Origin: Phycisphaeraceae bacterium
GTDB taxonomy: Bacteria > Planctomycetota > Phycisphaerae > Phycisphaerales > UBA1924
DNA: 64,000 nucleotides
Direction: 5' to 3'
Assembly (NCBI GenBank): GCA_019636495.1
Contig: JAHBXL010000019.1
Span: 40,536 to 104,535 of the forward strand
The notes beneath the pieces were generated by a model. The model did not search any database and had not been told where the DNA came from. It was given only the letters and a program-made list of their open reading frames with translations. The translations under genes were made by a program, and so were the position numbers. Of this stretch, positions 1-8,885 are shown in pieces; within the stretch, counting starts at the first letter, position 1, and every line of letters begins with the position of its first letter.

Positions 1-1
1 G

Positions 2-595
2 CCGGTGAAGTTTGACTACGCCATGCTCGTTCCGCCCGAGAGCGAAGGCGCGGCCGCCGCGGCGGATGCGGCCGGAGAATCACCCCGGGCGGGCTACGGC
101 GAGGCGGGTTCGTCGTGGCTGACGGTCGGCGGCGCGTACGCGTACGACTTGATCGAAGACCACGACCTGAACCTGCACGCGATGTGGAGTTGGTTTCTCG
201 GCGATCGGTTCGAACTGGGCGTCGAGGGCGCTGGGTGGTACTTCGCGCAAAGCGGCAAGGACACCGGCGGCCTGTCGGCGATGCTGGTTCTGCGTTACCA
301 CTTCTGGTCCGGGCCCGAGGGCGACTTCGCGTGGACCGCGTTCTTCGAGGGCGGGTCGGGCTTTCTGGTCGGGTTCGACGAGGTGCCCGATGGGGGCACG
401 GGTTTCAACTTCGTGCAGCGCGGAGGACTCGGCTTGACGCGTGATCTGGACGATTCTGACGGTCCCAACCACGGCGCGCGGCTGCTGCTGGGCCTCCGAT
501 GGCATCACATCTCGAACGGGCGCATCAGCGGCGATGGGCGAAATCCCGCGCGTGACTCGCTTCTGGTTTGGGCTGGGGTGGTGTTCGAGTTCTGA
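2..595 (+). CDS. Lipid A deacylase (PagL-like) family outer-membrane protein, 5' partial
   Basis: The reading frame is open at the window edge and the visible part has no signal peptide, so the gene almost certainly begins upstream. The sequence alternates aromatic and polar residues like an outer-membrane beta-barrel and ends in the aromatic C-terminus VFEF, typical of such proteins. Near the C-terminus is the sequence RWHHISNGRISGDGRNP. This resembles the H-x-S-N motif followed by NP in the PagL/acyloxyacyl hydrolase family, whose His and Ser act in removing the 3-O-acyl chain of lipid A. The acidic third residue of the PagL triad is not obvious here, so enzyme activity is an inference; a related barrel without activity is possible. 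Confidence 0.6.
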   Translation, partial: PVKFDYAMLVPPESEGAAAAADAAGESPRAGYGEAGSSWLTVGGAYAYDLIEDHDLNLHAMWSWFLGDRFELGVEGAGWYFAQSGKDTGGLSAMLVLRYHFWSGPEGDFAWTAFFEGGSGFLVGFDEVPDGGTGFNFVQRGGLGLTRDLDDSDGPNHGARLLLGLRWHHISNGRISGDGRNPARDSLLVWAGVVFEF

Positions 596-599
596 AGTG

Positions 600-700
600 C
601 GCGAGCCGTGCTCCGGAACTCGGGTTCAGGGCCCTGGGTCTCGAGTTCACCCATGGAAGGTGTGGCTCGTTGGACTGCCGACTTCCGACTATTCTTGAAC
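600..700. repeat. Degenerate short-unit repeat island between genes
   Basis: The spacer after the deacylase-like gene contains variants of two short units, a GGGTTC/GGGTCT type and a TGCCGACTTCCGACT type. They resemble the clearer islands at 5.75-5.88 kb and 6.55-6.69 kb. The copy here is weak and short, so membership is tentative. No gene is seen in this stretch. Confidence 0.4.
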
Positions 701-722
701 CTGTCCCTTCAGGAGCAATCGC

Positions 723-1301
723 ATGGCGACACCCAGGATTCTCGCGTTTGCCGGGAGCCTCCGGCGCGACTCGTACAACAAGAAGATGGTGGCCGTGGCC
801 GCCCACGGCGCACGCGCGGCGGGCGCGGAGGTCACCATCCTCGATCTGGCCTCGATTCCGCTGCCGGTCTTTGACGAAGACCTGGAGGCACGCGACGGTT
901 TGCCCGCCAACGGACGCAAACTCAAGGACCTCCTGATCGCCAGCCAGGGGCTGCTGATCGCCTCGCCGGAGTACAACTCCAGCATGTCCGCCGCGCTCAA
1001 GAATGTCATCGACTGGGCCTCGCGCCCGGCGCAGGGCGAAGCCCCGCTCGCGGCGTTTGCCAACAAGGTGGTCGGCGTCATGTCCGCATCGCCCGGCGCG
1101 CTGGGCGGTCTCCGCGGGCTGGTTCACCTTCGTGCGGTGCTGGGCAATATCCACTCGATCGTCCTGCCCGACCAGTTCGCGCTGACCATGGCGCACGAGG
1201 CCTTCAACCCCGATGGATCGATGAAGGACCCGAAGAAGCAGCAGACCGTCGAGGGCATCGGCCGGCGCGTGGCCGAAGTCGCGGGGAGACTGATGGGCTG
1301 A
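723..1301 (+). CDS. NADPH-dependent FMN reductase (chromate/quinone reductase type)
   Basis: A 192-residue flavodoxin-fold protein of the NADPH-dependent FMN reductase family (ChrR/YieF-like). These cytosolic enzymes transfer electrons from NAD(P)H to quinones, azo compounds or metals through bound FMN. The N-terminal strand is followed by the phosphate-binding loop GSLRRDSYNKK (residues 11-21), and the second FMN-contacting loop SPEYNSSM is at about residues 81-88. The length is normal for the family. It stands alone, convergent with the HAD/truD operon downstream. The ATG start gives the family-typical beginning 'TPRILAFAGS'. The substrate cannot be told from sequence. Confidence 0.88.
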   Translation: MATPRILAFAGSLRRDSYNKKMVAVAAHGARAAGAEVTILDLASIPLPVFDEDLEARDGLPANGRKLKDLLIASQGLLIASPEYNSSMSAALKNVIDWASRPAQGEAPLAAFANKVVGVMSASPGALGGLRGLVHLRAVLGNIHSIVLPDQFALTMAHEAFNPDGSMKDPKKQQTVEGIGRRVAEVAGRLMG

Positions 1302-1325
1302 ATCATCGGCCCGGTGTTTACGCGA

Positions 1326-2018
1326 TCAGATCTCGATGCCCACTTCGCGCAGCACACGCGTCATCTGAGCAGCGGTATCGCCGGCGTGGTCGACTTGAAA
1401 CGCGCGCCATCCGGCGGCGTCTGCCGCGGCGACGTTCTCGGGCAGATCGTCGAAGAACACAATGTGCGCGGAGTGGCCGCGCGAGCCCGGCGCGCCATCG
1501 AATCCCGTCGCGCGGGCGAAGGCTGCGTAGATCTCGCGATCGGGCTTGAGCAGCCGCATGATGTGTGAGGCGTGCAGGTGCCGGATGAGCGACGGGGTGG
1601 CGTACTCGGGATGTTCGCTCCCGCCGGCACGCGCGGGTGCGAGGCGCATCCAGTGGGCGTGGTTGGTATTGGAGAGCACGCCGGTTTCGAGGCCCGCTTC
1701 GTGGAGACGGTGGACGAGCGCATCGACGCCGGGGTATTCATCGCGCGTCCAGGCGTGGTGGATGCGCTCGACCTCCTCGGGCGTGTAAAGCCCGCCGGTG
1801 GTCGCGCTCATCTCGCGGTAGTAATCGACGCAGGAGATCTCGCCGCGCCCGTGTCGTGCCGAAACGGCGCGCCGGCGGGTCTTCATCTCGGCGCTCAGCA
1901 GCGCACCATCGCGGAACGGCAAGCCGGCCGCGGCGCAGCCCTCGGCCCAGTCGCGGCAGATTCTCACCACAACACCGCCGAGATCGAACACAACCATACG
2001 GACATCGGGCGCGCTCAC
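1326..2018 (-). CDS. HAD-superfamily hydrolase
   Basis: A haloacid-dehalogenase-type phosphatase of about 230 residues. Motif I is DLGGVV, in which the nucleophile Asp is followed by Leu-Gly instead of the usual second Asp, as in the YihX/epoxide-hydrolase-like HAD subgroup. Motif II is LSNTN, the Lys motif lies around LLKPDREIY, and the distal acidic motif is FFDDLPENV. I chose the GTG at 2018 because it overlaps the truD stop as GTGA, implying coupled translation; an ATG seven codons further in is an alternative. The substrate is unknown, probably a small phosphorylated metabolite such as a sugar phosphate. Confidence 0.85.
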   Translation of the reverse strand: MSAPDVRMVVFDLGGVVVRICRDWAEGCAAAGLPFRDGALLSAEMKTRRRAVSARHGRGEISCVDYYREMSATTGGLYTPEEVERIHHAWTRDEYPGVDALVHRLHEAGLETGVLSNTNHAHWMRLAPARAGGSEHPEYATPSLIRHLHASHIMRLLKPDREIYAAFARATGFDGAPGSRGHSAHIVFFDDLPENVAAADAAGWRAFQVDHAGDTAAQMTRVLREVGIEI

Positions 2019-3307
2019 TCGTCCTCCTCCGCGCTGTGGCCGGTCTTCATGATCTCGTCCATGACGACGGTTGCGAACGCGCCGCGCGGCAGTTCGAATC
2101 GGCACTTGATGTACGCGCCATGTTCGTCGACGCCTCCCTCGACATCGGGGTACTTCAGGGGGACCCGGAGCGGCCGCCGCGCGCCCTCGACGTGGATGCG
2201 CGCGGCCTTGATGTGCGCGGCGAGTTGTGCGAGCGAAACGCCGGACTCGTCGAGCGCGCGCTGTTCGAGTTCGCCGACCGCGCCGCTCGCGTGCATGGAC
2301 TGCGGGCCCCACATCGGCCCGGTGGGCGAGATCTCAAGCCTCGCAAGACGCTGCACGACGGATTCATCCGCGAGTTCGGCCGCGCCGATGGGAAACACCG
2401 CGCCGTTCTCATGCTTGAAGGCCAGGTCGCCTTCGAGCAGTTGCGCAAAAGAGCCATCGGCCATGCGCGCTTCGAGCACGCGGTTGAAGAGCGCCGACTG
2501 AAACGCGGTGACGAAGAACGAGCGCTCGGCCGGGTCGATGCCCCACACCGCGCGCTTCGGGTTGTTCGTGCGGAGAAGCGTCGAAAGCGCGTGCCGCTCC
2601 GTGCGCGCCGATCGCGGCGTGACGGCGAGAGCCTGCTCGAGATCGCCCGCGGCGTAGGCCTCTCGGGCGCGTGACGTCTCTCTCTTCTCCCCGTCGTCGT
2701 GCGATGCGTGCGGACCGAGGAGCAGGTCGAGTACGCGCTGGTGATCCTCGAGAATCAGCGCGCGGCCGACTTCGTGGTTGAGGCCGAGGTTGCCGAAGCG
2801 CTGCGGGCCGAGCCGGTTGGGCGCGCCGACCCTGGCCATTCGCCCCAGCGCACGGTGCGCGTGCACGACCGATGCCGGCGACACCCCGCGCACGCGAATG
2901 ACGAACCGATTGCCCGCGAGGTGTCCGCGACGGAGTTTGTTGGTGTGCCGGTCGGTCCAGTGGATGCTGATCGACTCGTGCTCGAACGCGGGAAAGTCGG
3001 CGGGAGTCCTGCCCGGCACGTGCACCGAGACGAGTTGGCGCGTGATGGCGCGCTTGTCCTTCAGTCCTGCGATGCCGACGGCATCGGGCCGAACGCCGAA
3101 GTGATTGGCGATCACACGGACCATGTGCAGCGTGGCCATGTCGCGCTTCTCGACGAGCATGTAGATGTGCTCGCCCTCGCCGCAAGGTTCATAGGCCGGG
3201 AGTTCCTCGACCAGGAAGTCCTCTGGCCGCTGCTTGATGATGCCGCCGATGCCGGGAACATCGCCGGTGATGTAAAGGCCGGGCGTGATGTGGGGGGCGA
3301 ATGGCAC
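2015..3307 (-). CDS. truD: tRNA pseudouridine(13) synthase TruD
   Basis: TruD converts U13 of tRNA(Glu) and a few others to pseudouridine. Family hallmarks are visible in order: the N-terminal motif GIGGIIKQRPEDFLVEE, the catalytic loop GIAGLKDKRAIT with its Asp nucleophile, the NRFVIRVRG strand and the NRLGPQRFGNLG motif, followed by the TRUD insertion domain. The GTG at 3307 places 18 residues before GIGG, as usual in the family. An earlier GTG at 3388 overlaps the upstream stop as GTGA but would add an Arg/Gly/Pro-rich stretch that looks non-coding. The gene sits between a DUF255 gene and a HAD gene on the same strand. Confidence 0.93.
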   Translation of the reverse strand: MPFAPHITPGLYITGDVPGIGGIIKQRPEDFLVEELPAYEPCGEGEHIYMLVEKRDMATLHMVRVIANHFGVRPDAVGIAGLKDKRAITRQLVSVHVPGRTPADFPAFEHESISIHWTDRHTNKLRRGHLAGNRFVIRVRGVSPASVVHAHRALGRMARVGAPNRLGPQRFGNLGLNHEVGRALILEDHQRVLDLLLGPHASHDDGEKRETSRAREAYAAGDLEQALAVTPRSARTERHALSTLLRTNNPKRAVWGIDPAERSFFVTAFQSALFNRVLEARMADGSFAQLLEGDLAFKHENGAVFPIGAAELADESVVQRLARLEISPTGPMWGPQSMHASGAVGELEQRALDESGVSLAQLAAHIKAARIHVEGARRPLRVPLKYPDVEGGVDEHGAYIKCRFELPRGAFATVVMDEIMKTGHSAEEDE

Positions 3308-3384
3308 GATGGGTCCGAGGAGAGAGACCAGATGAACAGCCGGAGGCCCACGGCCGCGCCTTCCGCAGCGCGGTGCGCGGGAGT

Positions 3385-5727
3385 TCACTCCGCCGCGTCG
3401 ATCGCCACATCCAGTTCCACCGTTCGCGGTCGGAGGCACGCATCGTCGCGGCATGGTTGAAAGGTTACGGCGAGTACCGGTGTGCCGGTCCATGGGCCGT
3501 CGCGCTCCAGCACGACGGTCAGGGCAATCTCGCCGCGGTGAACGCGCAGCGCGCCATCGACTCCGTAGGGCTCGCCTTCGGGATAATCGGCGTAGACGCG
3601 CACGCCCGTCCCGTGTGCGAGGTGCACGCGCAGGGGGACGAGGTCCTCGGCGTCGGGCCCATCCCCCGGGTTGGCCGCGTTGATGTGGTACCCATCGGCA
3701 ATACGGAAGCGGAGCGCGACCGCCGCGGGCGAATCGGGGCCGATGCGCACACGCTCGACCGCGGCGAGAATCTCGACGGGTGTGAAGTCCTCGGGCTCCT
3801 CCGTGCCCGGCACGGGGTCGTTGGCGAAGGCGGCGTGCACGGCGGCGGCATCGGCTCGCAGCATGCGCAGCAGGGCGCGGACCGAGGCCGCCGCGCCGGC
3901 GGGCGTCTGCGCGATGAACGCGCTTGCACTGCGAAGTGCAGCGAGCGCACGGTCGAATGCCGCTCGGTCACCCGTCATCTCGTGCATGTCGAGCAGCGCG
4001 TGCAACATGACGCCGAAGCCGCTGGGCATCGCGCCGTCGTACGCCGATCGTGCCCGCGCGAGCAGATCGGGCCGGTTGGCCTGAGTATCGAAGAACGCGC
4101 CCGAGGCCGCGTCGCCGAATCGCTCCTCAGCGGCGTGCAGCAGCGATCGGGCCGCATCGAGCCAGCGGCCTGTTGGGTCGCCGCCGGTGCGGTGCAGTTC
4201 AAGGCAGGCGTGCGCCATGCACGTGTAGTCCTCCAGAAATGCCTCGATGCGACTCGCATCGCCCGGCGCGCCCGCCCGCCACGTTCGCAACAGTCCACCT
4301 CGGTCATCACGCATCTGAGTCAGCACAAACGTCGCGGCGTTCTCCGCCGCGGCAACGAAGTCGGGCCTGTCCAGCAGTGCGCCCGCGCGAGCGAGCGCGC
4401 CGATCATCAAGCCGTTCCAGGCAGCGATGACTTTGTCGTCGGTGTGGGGCTGGTCGCGGCGGGCGCGAGATTCGTACAGCCGTTCGTTGATCCGCCCGAG
4501 GCGCGACAGGATCTCGTGGTCGGTCATGCCCAGGTCCGCGGCAGTCTCTTCGGGCCGCGCGGCAAGCCGAAGCACGTTGGACGGCGGATCGTTCGGATGG
4601 TGCGGATCGCGGAAGTTGGGTCCACCGTTGAGTCCGTAGAGTCTCGCGGCCAGCGCGGCGTCATCGGGCCCGAGCGCATCGAGAATCTGGTCGCGCGTCC
4701 AGAGGTAGTTCAGGCCTTCGCGCCGGTTGACTTCCGCATCCTGCGCGGAGAAGAACGCGCCGGAGCGCTCGTCGGGCCCGCGCATTTCGCGCAGCACATA
4801 CTCGATCGTCCGCCGCGCCGTGCGTCGATAGAGCGCGTCGTTGAAGACGTGCGCGGCCTCGGCGTAGATCGCGGCCAGTTGCGCGTTGTCATACAGCATC
4901 TTCTCGAAGTGCGGCACCGTCCATGAGTCGTCGACGCTGTAGCGGTGGAACCCGCCGCCGACCTGGTCGAACAAGCCGCCCAGCGCCATGGCGTCGAGCG
5001 TTGTTCGCAAAGCGGCATCGATGGCGCGGCGTGTGTCCTCGTCCGCGCTCAGGCGGACCTCCAGCAGCAGCGCGAGATACACCGGCTGCGGGAACTTGGG
5101 CGCGGCCCCGAACCCGCCGCGCACCGGGTCGTGCATACGGAGCAGCGTCGCCGCGGCGTGCGATACCTGTTCGACGCCGATTCTCACCGGCGCGCCGGCG
5201 GCGCTGGTTCGCTCGCGCACGGCCTCGGCGAGTTTGTCAGCCTGCTTGAGTACCTCGTCCCGCTGGTCGCGCCAGGCGTTGGAGACGCCCTCGAGGACCT
5301 GCGGGAAGGTCGGCATTCCGGCGTACTTCGGCTCGGGTGGGAAGTACGTCCCGGCCCAGAACGGCCGCAGGCCGCGCGGCTCGAGGAACACACTCATGGG
5401 CCAGCCGCCCTGCCCGCGGAAGGCGAGCACCGCGGCCATGTAGAGATCGTCGATGTCGGGTCGTTCCTCTCGATCGACCTTGATGCAGACGAATCGCTCG
5501 TTCATCAGTTCGGCGATTGACTCGTTCTCGAACGACTCGCGCTCCATCACGTGGCACCAGTAGCACGTGGAATAGCCGATGCTCAGGAAGATGGGCACTT
5601 CGCGCCGGCGCGCTTCGGCAAAGGCCTCTTCGCCCCAGGGGTACCAGTCCACCGGGTTGCGCGCGTGCTGCAGCAGATAAGGGCTGCTCTCGCGGGCAAG
5701 GCGGTTGGGCGGACGGGGAGGGGACAT
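3385..5727 (-). CDS. DUF255 thioredoxin-fold/glycosidase-like protein with C-terminal DsbD-alpha-like domain
   Basis: A 780-residue protein. The first ~170 residues are the DUF255 (YyaL/spermatogenesis-associated 20) thioredoxin-like domain, with the signature [17 protein letters not shown] and the redox-type motif STCYWCHVM. The middle is an (alpha/alpha) barrel like N-acylglucosamine epimerases, with [11 protein letters not shown] and a later [12 protein letters not shown] segment. The last ~130 residues look like a DsbD N-terminal (alpha) domain, with [11 protein letters not shown] and a Cys pair in [10 protein letters not shown]. This C-terminal addition is unusual for DUF255 proteins and suggests thiol-redox work outside the cytoplasm, although no signal peptide is visible. 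The chosen ATG gives the normal family start; sequence further upstream is repeat DNA. Confidence 0.88.
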   Translation of the reverse strand: MSPPRPPNRLARESSPYLLQHARNPVDWYPWGEEAFAEARRREVPIFLSIGYSTCYWCHVMERESFENESIAELMNERFVCIKVDREERPDIDDLYMAAVLAFRGQGGWPMSVFLEPRGLRPFWAGTYFPPEPKYAGMPTFPQVLEGVSNAWRDQRDEVLKQADKLAEAVRERTSAAGAPVRIGVEQVSHAAATLLRMHDPVRGGFGAAPKFPQPVYLALLLEVRLSADEDTRRAIDAALRTTLDAMALGGLFDQVGGGFHRYSVDDSWTVPHFEKMLYDNAQLAAIYAEAAHVFNDALYRRTARRTIEYVLREMRGPDERSGAFFSAQDAEVNRREGLNYLWTRDQILDALGPDDAALAARLYGLNGGPNFRDPHHPNDPPSNVLRLAARPEETAADLGMTDHEILSRLGRINERLYESRARRDQPHTDDKVIAAWNGLMIGALARAGALLDRPDFVAAAENAATFVLTQMRDDRGGLLRTWRAGAPGDASRIEAFLEDYTCMAHACLELHRTGGDPTGRWLDAARSLLHAAEERFGDAASGAFFDTQANRPDLLARARSAYDGAMPSGFGVMLHALLDMHEMTGDRAAFDRALAALRSASAFIAQTPAGAAASVRALLRMLRADAAAVHAAFANDPVPGTEEPEDFTPVEILAAVERVRIGPDSPAAVALRFRIADGYHINAANPGDGPDAEDLVPLRVHLAHGTGVRVYADYPEGEPYGVDGALRVHRGEIALTVVLERDGPWTGTPVLAVTFQPCRDDACLRPRTVELDVAIDAAE

Positions 5728-5744
5728 CGCGAGAGGATAGGAGG

Positions 5745-5882
5745 AAGTGGGAGTACGGAGTGACAATGTCGGATGACGGATGTCCGAAAGCGGAGAGATG
5801 ACAACGTCGCACTCCGCAATCCGCACTCCCCACTCCGCATTCCGTACTCGCCACCCCCCAGTCCGCATTCTGCATTCCCTAC
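5745..5882. repeat. Short-unit repeat island (CCGCATT/CGGAGTG type), imperfect hairpin
   Basis: The divergent spacer between the DUF255 gene and the membrane-protein gene is filled with 7-8 nt units varying around ACTCCGCATTCC. On the left side related units run in the opposite orientation (GAGTACGGAGTG, GTCGGATGACGGATG), so single strands could fold into a long imperfect hairpin. The units are not identical to each other, unlike ordinary microsatellites. The island ends a few bases before the start of the downstream gene. Confidence 0.75.
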
Positions 5883-5892
5883 ACTCCGCCCC

Positions 5893-6549
5893 ATGCCGGA
5901 ACCAGTAGACACCGCGCCGCCGGAACCGATGCAGCCCGCGATCCTGCCGCGCTGGCACGTGCATCGTCGGTTGTACGACTGGGTGCTGTCGCTTGCGCAC
6001 CACAAGCACGCGACCGCGGCGTTGTTCATCATCAGTTTTGCGGAGTCGAGTTTCTTCCCCGTTCCGCCCGATGTGCTGCAGATCGCGCTCACGCTGGAGC
6101 GTCGATCCCGCGCGTGGTGGTACGCCACGGTCAGCACGGTTGCCAGCGTGCTGGGAGGGATCTTCGGCTGGATCATCGGCTTTGCGCTCTGGGCCGTCGT
6201 TTCCGACGCGTTCTTCAGATATGTGCCCGGCGTCACGCCGGAGAACTTTGCGCTCGTCGAGCGCAAGTTCCAGGAGAATGCGTTCCTGACGGTCTTCACG
6301 GCTGCGTTCACGCCGATCCCCTACAAGGTCTTCACCATCGCCGCGGGCGTGTTCCACGTCTCGCTGTGGATGCTGGTGATCGGATCGATCGTCGGCCGCG
6401 GCGGACGGTTCTTCGCGGTCGCCGCGCTGATCTACATCTTCGGCCCGCCGGTGAAGCGGTTCATCGAGAGGTACTTCAATCTGCTGACGCTGATGTTCGT
6501 CGCGCTGGTGGTGATCGGCGTGGTGGTGTGGAAGATTGTTGGGTCGTAA
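5893..6549 (+). CDS. DedA/YqaA-like membrane protein (VTT domain)
   Basis: A 218-residue integral membrane protein of the DedA/SNARE-associated (VTT) superfamily, closest in style to YqaA. It shows the conserved [14 protein letters not shown] segment, which probably forms the re-entrant acidic loop, then a Gly-rich helix ([17 protein letters not shown]), the [15 protein letters not shown] motif and a C-terminal helix. DedA-type proteins affect membrane lipid homeostasis and several act as lipid flippases. The ATG at 5893 starts immediately after the repeat island; an upstream in-frame extension would encode only repeat sequence. It is followed by another repeat island and then galE. Confidence 0.85.
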   Translation: MPEPVDTAPPEPMQPAILPRWHVHRRLYDWVLSLAHHKHATAALFIISFAESSFFPVPPDVLQIALTLERRSRAWWYATVSTVASVLGGIFGWIIGFALWAVVSDAFFRYVPGVTPENFALVERKFQENAFLTVFTAAFTPIPYKVFTIAAGVFHVSLWMLVIGSIVGRGGRFFAVAALIYIFGPPVKRFIERYFNLLTLMFVALVVIGVVVWKIVGS

Positions 6550-6550
6550 T

Positions 6551-6690
6551 GGAGGCGCGGGATCGGGTTCCGGGATCCGTGGTCCGGGGTCCGGGGTGCG
6601 GGGTCCGGGGTCCGGGCACGGGTTGTTCTGTACTCCGCATTCCGCATTCCGAACTCCGAACTCCGCATTTCCCACACCACATTCCCTACC
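6551..6690. repeat. Short-unit repeat island (GGGTCCG and CCGCATT types)
   Basis: Directly after the DedA-like stop codon lie about ten GGGTCCGG-like units in variants, then about six units of the TCCGCATTCCGAACTC type. This repeats the vocabulary of the island at 5.75-5.88 kb. The tract ends just before the ribosome binding site of galE (GGAGG at about 6699-6703). Reading through the tract in any frame gives only low-complexity peptides such as GPGTR or NAEC/SEFG repeats, so it is not a gene. Confidence 0.78.
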
Positions 6691-6710
6691 ATCGGAAACG
6701 GAGGACTCGC

Positions 6711-7757
6711 ATGGCGATCATGGTCACGGGCGGCGCGGGGTACATCGGCTCTCACGCGGTGCAGCGGCTGCTGGCCGATGGGCACCGCGTCGTGTGCGTG
6801 GACAACCTTTTCCGCGGGCACCGCGAGGCGATGGAGATTCTGTCGCGGGGCGCGGGCGCCCGGCTGGTGTTCGTCGCGGCGGAGGTGGGGGACCGCGACC
6901 TGATGCTGCGGCTGATCGAGTCGCACGGCGTGGACACGGTGATGCACTTTGCCGCGTTGGCGTACGTCGGTGAGAGTGTGAACATGCCGTTGCGCTACTA
7001 CCGCGCCAACGCGGCATCGATGCTCGGCCTGCTCGAAGCGGTGGAGGCATCGCACGCGCTGCCGGGGGGCGGGGTGTCACGGTTCGTCTTCTCCAGCACG
7101 TGCGCCAGTTATGGCGAGCCGGTGCGCGAGAACATCCCCATCCGCGAGACCTGCCCGCAGTCGCCGATCAATCCGTACGGCTGGTCGAAACTGCACGGCG
7201 AGCGCATGCTGATGGACTTTGCCGACATGTGCGCGCGGGCGGGTCGGCCCTTCGCCACGGCGCGGCTGCGCTACTTCAATGTCGCGGGGAGCGATCCGGC
7301 CGGCCTGATCGGCGAGCACCATGAGCCGGAGACGCACGTCATTCCCGTGGCGTTGCAGGCGGTGCTGGGCCAGCGCGAGGCGTTCACGATCTTCGGCACC
7401 GACTACCCCACGCCCGATGGCACGTGCATCCGCGATTACGTGCACGTGGTCGATTTGGTCGATGCGCACGTGGCGGTCATGAACGCGATCAAGCCGGGGG
7501 AGCAGCGCGTGTACAACCTGGGCATCGGCAGCGGCTTCTCGGTGCGACAGGTGATTGACAGCGTGCAGCGAGTGACAGGCGCGAAGTTGAACATCAAGGA
7601 GGGCCCGCGCCGCCCCGGCGACCCGTCCGAACTTTTCGCCGATCCGCGGAAGATTCGCGAGGAACTGAACTGGCAGGCGCGGCATACCGATCTCGATTCG
7701 ATCGTGCAGACAGCCTGGCGCTGGTTCCGCGAACACCCGCGCGGCTACGCGGAGTGA
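6711..7757 (+). CDS. galE: UDP-glucose 4-epimerase
   Basis: A 348-residue short-chain dehydrogenase of the extended type that interconverts UDP-glucose and UDP-galactose for polysaccharide or lipopolysaccharide synthesis. The Rossmann motif [10 protein letters not shown] is at residues 5-14. The catalytic Ser/Thr region is [10 protein letters not shown] and the Tyr-xxx-Lys pair is in [11 protein letters not shown]. The family motif [12 protein letters not shown] and the C-terminal [11 protein letters not shown] are present. A clear GGAGG lies 8 nt before the ATG. A gene of unknown function starts 3 nt after the stop, so the two are probably co-transcribed. Confidence 0.95.
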   Translation: MAIMVTGGAGYIGSHAVQRLLADGHRVVCVDNLFRGHREAMEILSRGAGARLVFVAAEVGDRDLMLRLIESHGVDTVMHFAALAYVGESVNMPLRYYRANAASMLGLLEAVEASHALPGGGVSRFVFSSTCASYGEPVRENIPIRETCPQSPINPYGWSKLHGERMLMDFADMCARAGRPFATARLRYFNVAGSDPAGLIGEHHEPETHVIPVALQAVLGQREAFTIFGTDYPTPDGTCIRDYVHVVDLVDAHVAVMNAIKPGEQRVYNLGIGSGFSVRQVIDSVQRVTGAKLNIKEGPRRPGDPSELFADPRKIREELNWQARHTDLDSIVQTAWRWFREHPRGYAE

Positions 7758-7760
7758 ACG

Positions 7761-8765
7761 ATGGCCGCCCCGCGTGCGATGCTCAATCTCGCGGTTTCGC
7801 CGTATCACCTCTCGACGCGCGAGCCGGTTGCGGCGATTGCCCTGACACTGTGCGACCACGCAGTGACCGCGCTGCCCGAACCGGCAGAGGGCCGCTCGCG
7901 TGCACACATCCGCGCGGCCGTTGATCGGCTGCCGCGTCTGCTGCGCGTGCTGGAATCGTGGCGCTGGTCGGGCCCGCTTTGGCGAGGGGGGGTGCTTGGT
8001 TCCGGCATGCCGCACGACCGGCCGTTTGACGGTGTCGGTGCGGCAGGGCGCGAGGTGTGGACCGATGAAGCGTTCGCCCGGCTGGCCGCAACGGTGGACC
8101 CTCCGCCACGCGTGAACGAGGACGACGAGTCGGCCCGGGCCGCCGCACCGGGAGTCGAGACCGACCGCTGGCTCGATGCGCTGTGCGCCGACATGCTCCG
8201 CGGCGGGCCGGACCCACGAATCTCGACGGCGGTTGTCGCCGCGCTGGACCGGTACGCCGCATCGCACGGGTGGATCGCCGTGCGCGGGCCGACCGATAGC
8301 CTGGCGCAGCGTGCTGAGTCGCGGCTGACTGACCGTGTCTTTGCATTGGCGATCCCGGTCATGAGCCGTGCCGCGGGCGGCAAGATCGTGGACCTTCGGG
8401 CCGCGTTGCGCGGGCCGCTCGAGATTCTTCGCGAGGCGATGGCCGGGGCGTTTGCGGCGGCCGGCGCTCCGGACACCGCAGCGCTCGCCGCCGCGGCCGG
8501 CCGGTACACCGAGGCGTTCGAGTCATGGTTCGCCGCGGCGACGCGCGATGATGAGAACGACCAGCGAACCATGCGGGAGTTTGTCAGCATCACGGGCGTG
8601 CGCCTGCCGGCGGATTCGGCGCTCGTCTCGGCCCGCGCGGCGATGCGGGGCGTGTCGCGCGCGGCGGGGCGTGCACGCGACCCGCGCCCTGCACAGAAAA
8701 CCGATGTCATCGATCGCGCGCTGCCCGCGATGCTCATTCGGCCGATGAACGTGCAGCCGGCGTGA
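7761..8765 (+). CDS. Hypothetical protein, probably in an operon with galE
   Basis: I do not recognise this 334-residue protein. It has no signal peptide and no membrane segment and is Ala/Arg-rich and mostly helical. Composition, third-position GC and the 3-nt spacing from galE support a real gene. Features of note are WRWSGPLWRGGVL near residue 70, a strongly helical middle section and a basic C-terminal stretch before ALPAMLIRPMN. It contains no recognisable catalytic motif. It may be a lineage-specific protein. Confidence 0.7.
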   Translation: MAAPRAMLNLAVSPYHLSTREPVAAIALTLCDHAVTALPEPAEGRSRAHIRAAVDRLPRLLRVLESWRWSGPLWRGGVLGSGMPHDRPFDGVGAAGREVWTDEAFARLAATVDPPPRVNEDDESARAAAPGVETDRWLDALCADMLRGGPDPRISTAVVAALDRYAASHGWIAVRGPTDSLAQRAESRLTDRVFALAIPVMSRAAGGKIVDLRAALRGPLEILREAMAGAFAAAGAPDTAALAAAAGRYTEAFESWFAAATRDDENDQRTMREFVSITGVRLPADSALVSARAAMRGVSRAAGRARDPRPAQKTDVIDRALPAMLIRPMNVQPA

Positions 8766-8770
8766 GGTCT

Positions 8771-8840
8771 CTCGCGGAGGCGCGGAGATCGCAGAGCGAG
8801 CCTCATCGCCCTCGCTCTCCGCGACCCCCGCGCCTCTGCA
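8771..8840. repeat. Imperfect inverted repeat of GCGGAGGCGCGGAG/GCAGAG units
   Basis: Between two convergent genes lies a large imperfect palindrome. The left arm (8772-8800) contains GCGGAGGCGCGGAGATCGC and ends in AGAGCGAG. The right arm (8811-8839), read in reverse complement, contains GCAGAGGCGCGGGGGTCGC followed by GGAGAGCGAG. A 2-nt bulge aligns them, with a 10-nt loop. It could act as a bidirectional terminator, but there is no T-run. Its units match those in the island at 43.1-43.3 kb, so it is more likely a member of a repeat family. Confidence 0.75.
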
Positions 8841-8885
8841 CGACAAGTCGTTGTTGCGCGGGCTGCAACGGAGCAGAATCGCGGC

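Noticed and set aside
3301..4926. 541-codon plus-strand frame antisense to the DUF255 gene
   Set aside because: No recognisable domain; opposite strand carries the conserved DUF255 signature.
6432..7055. Open frames with NAEC/GVRN or GPGTR-type peptides around 5.2-7 kb
   Set aside because: Reading of repeat islands and antisense sequence; low complexity and not conserved.
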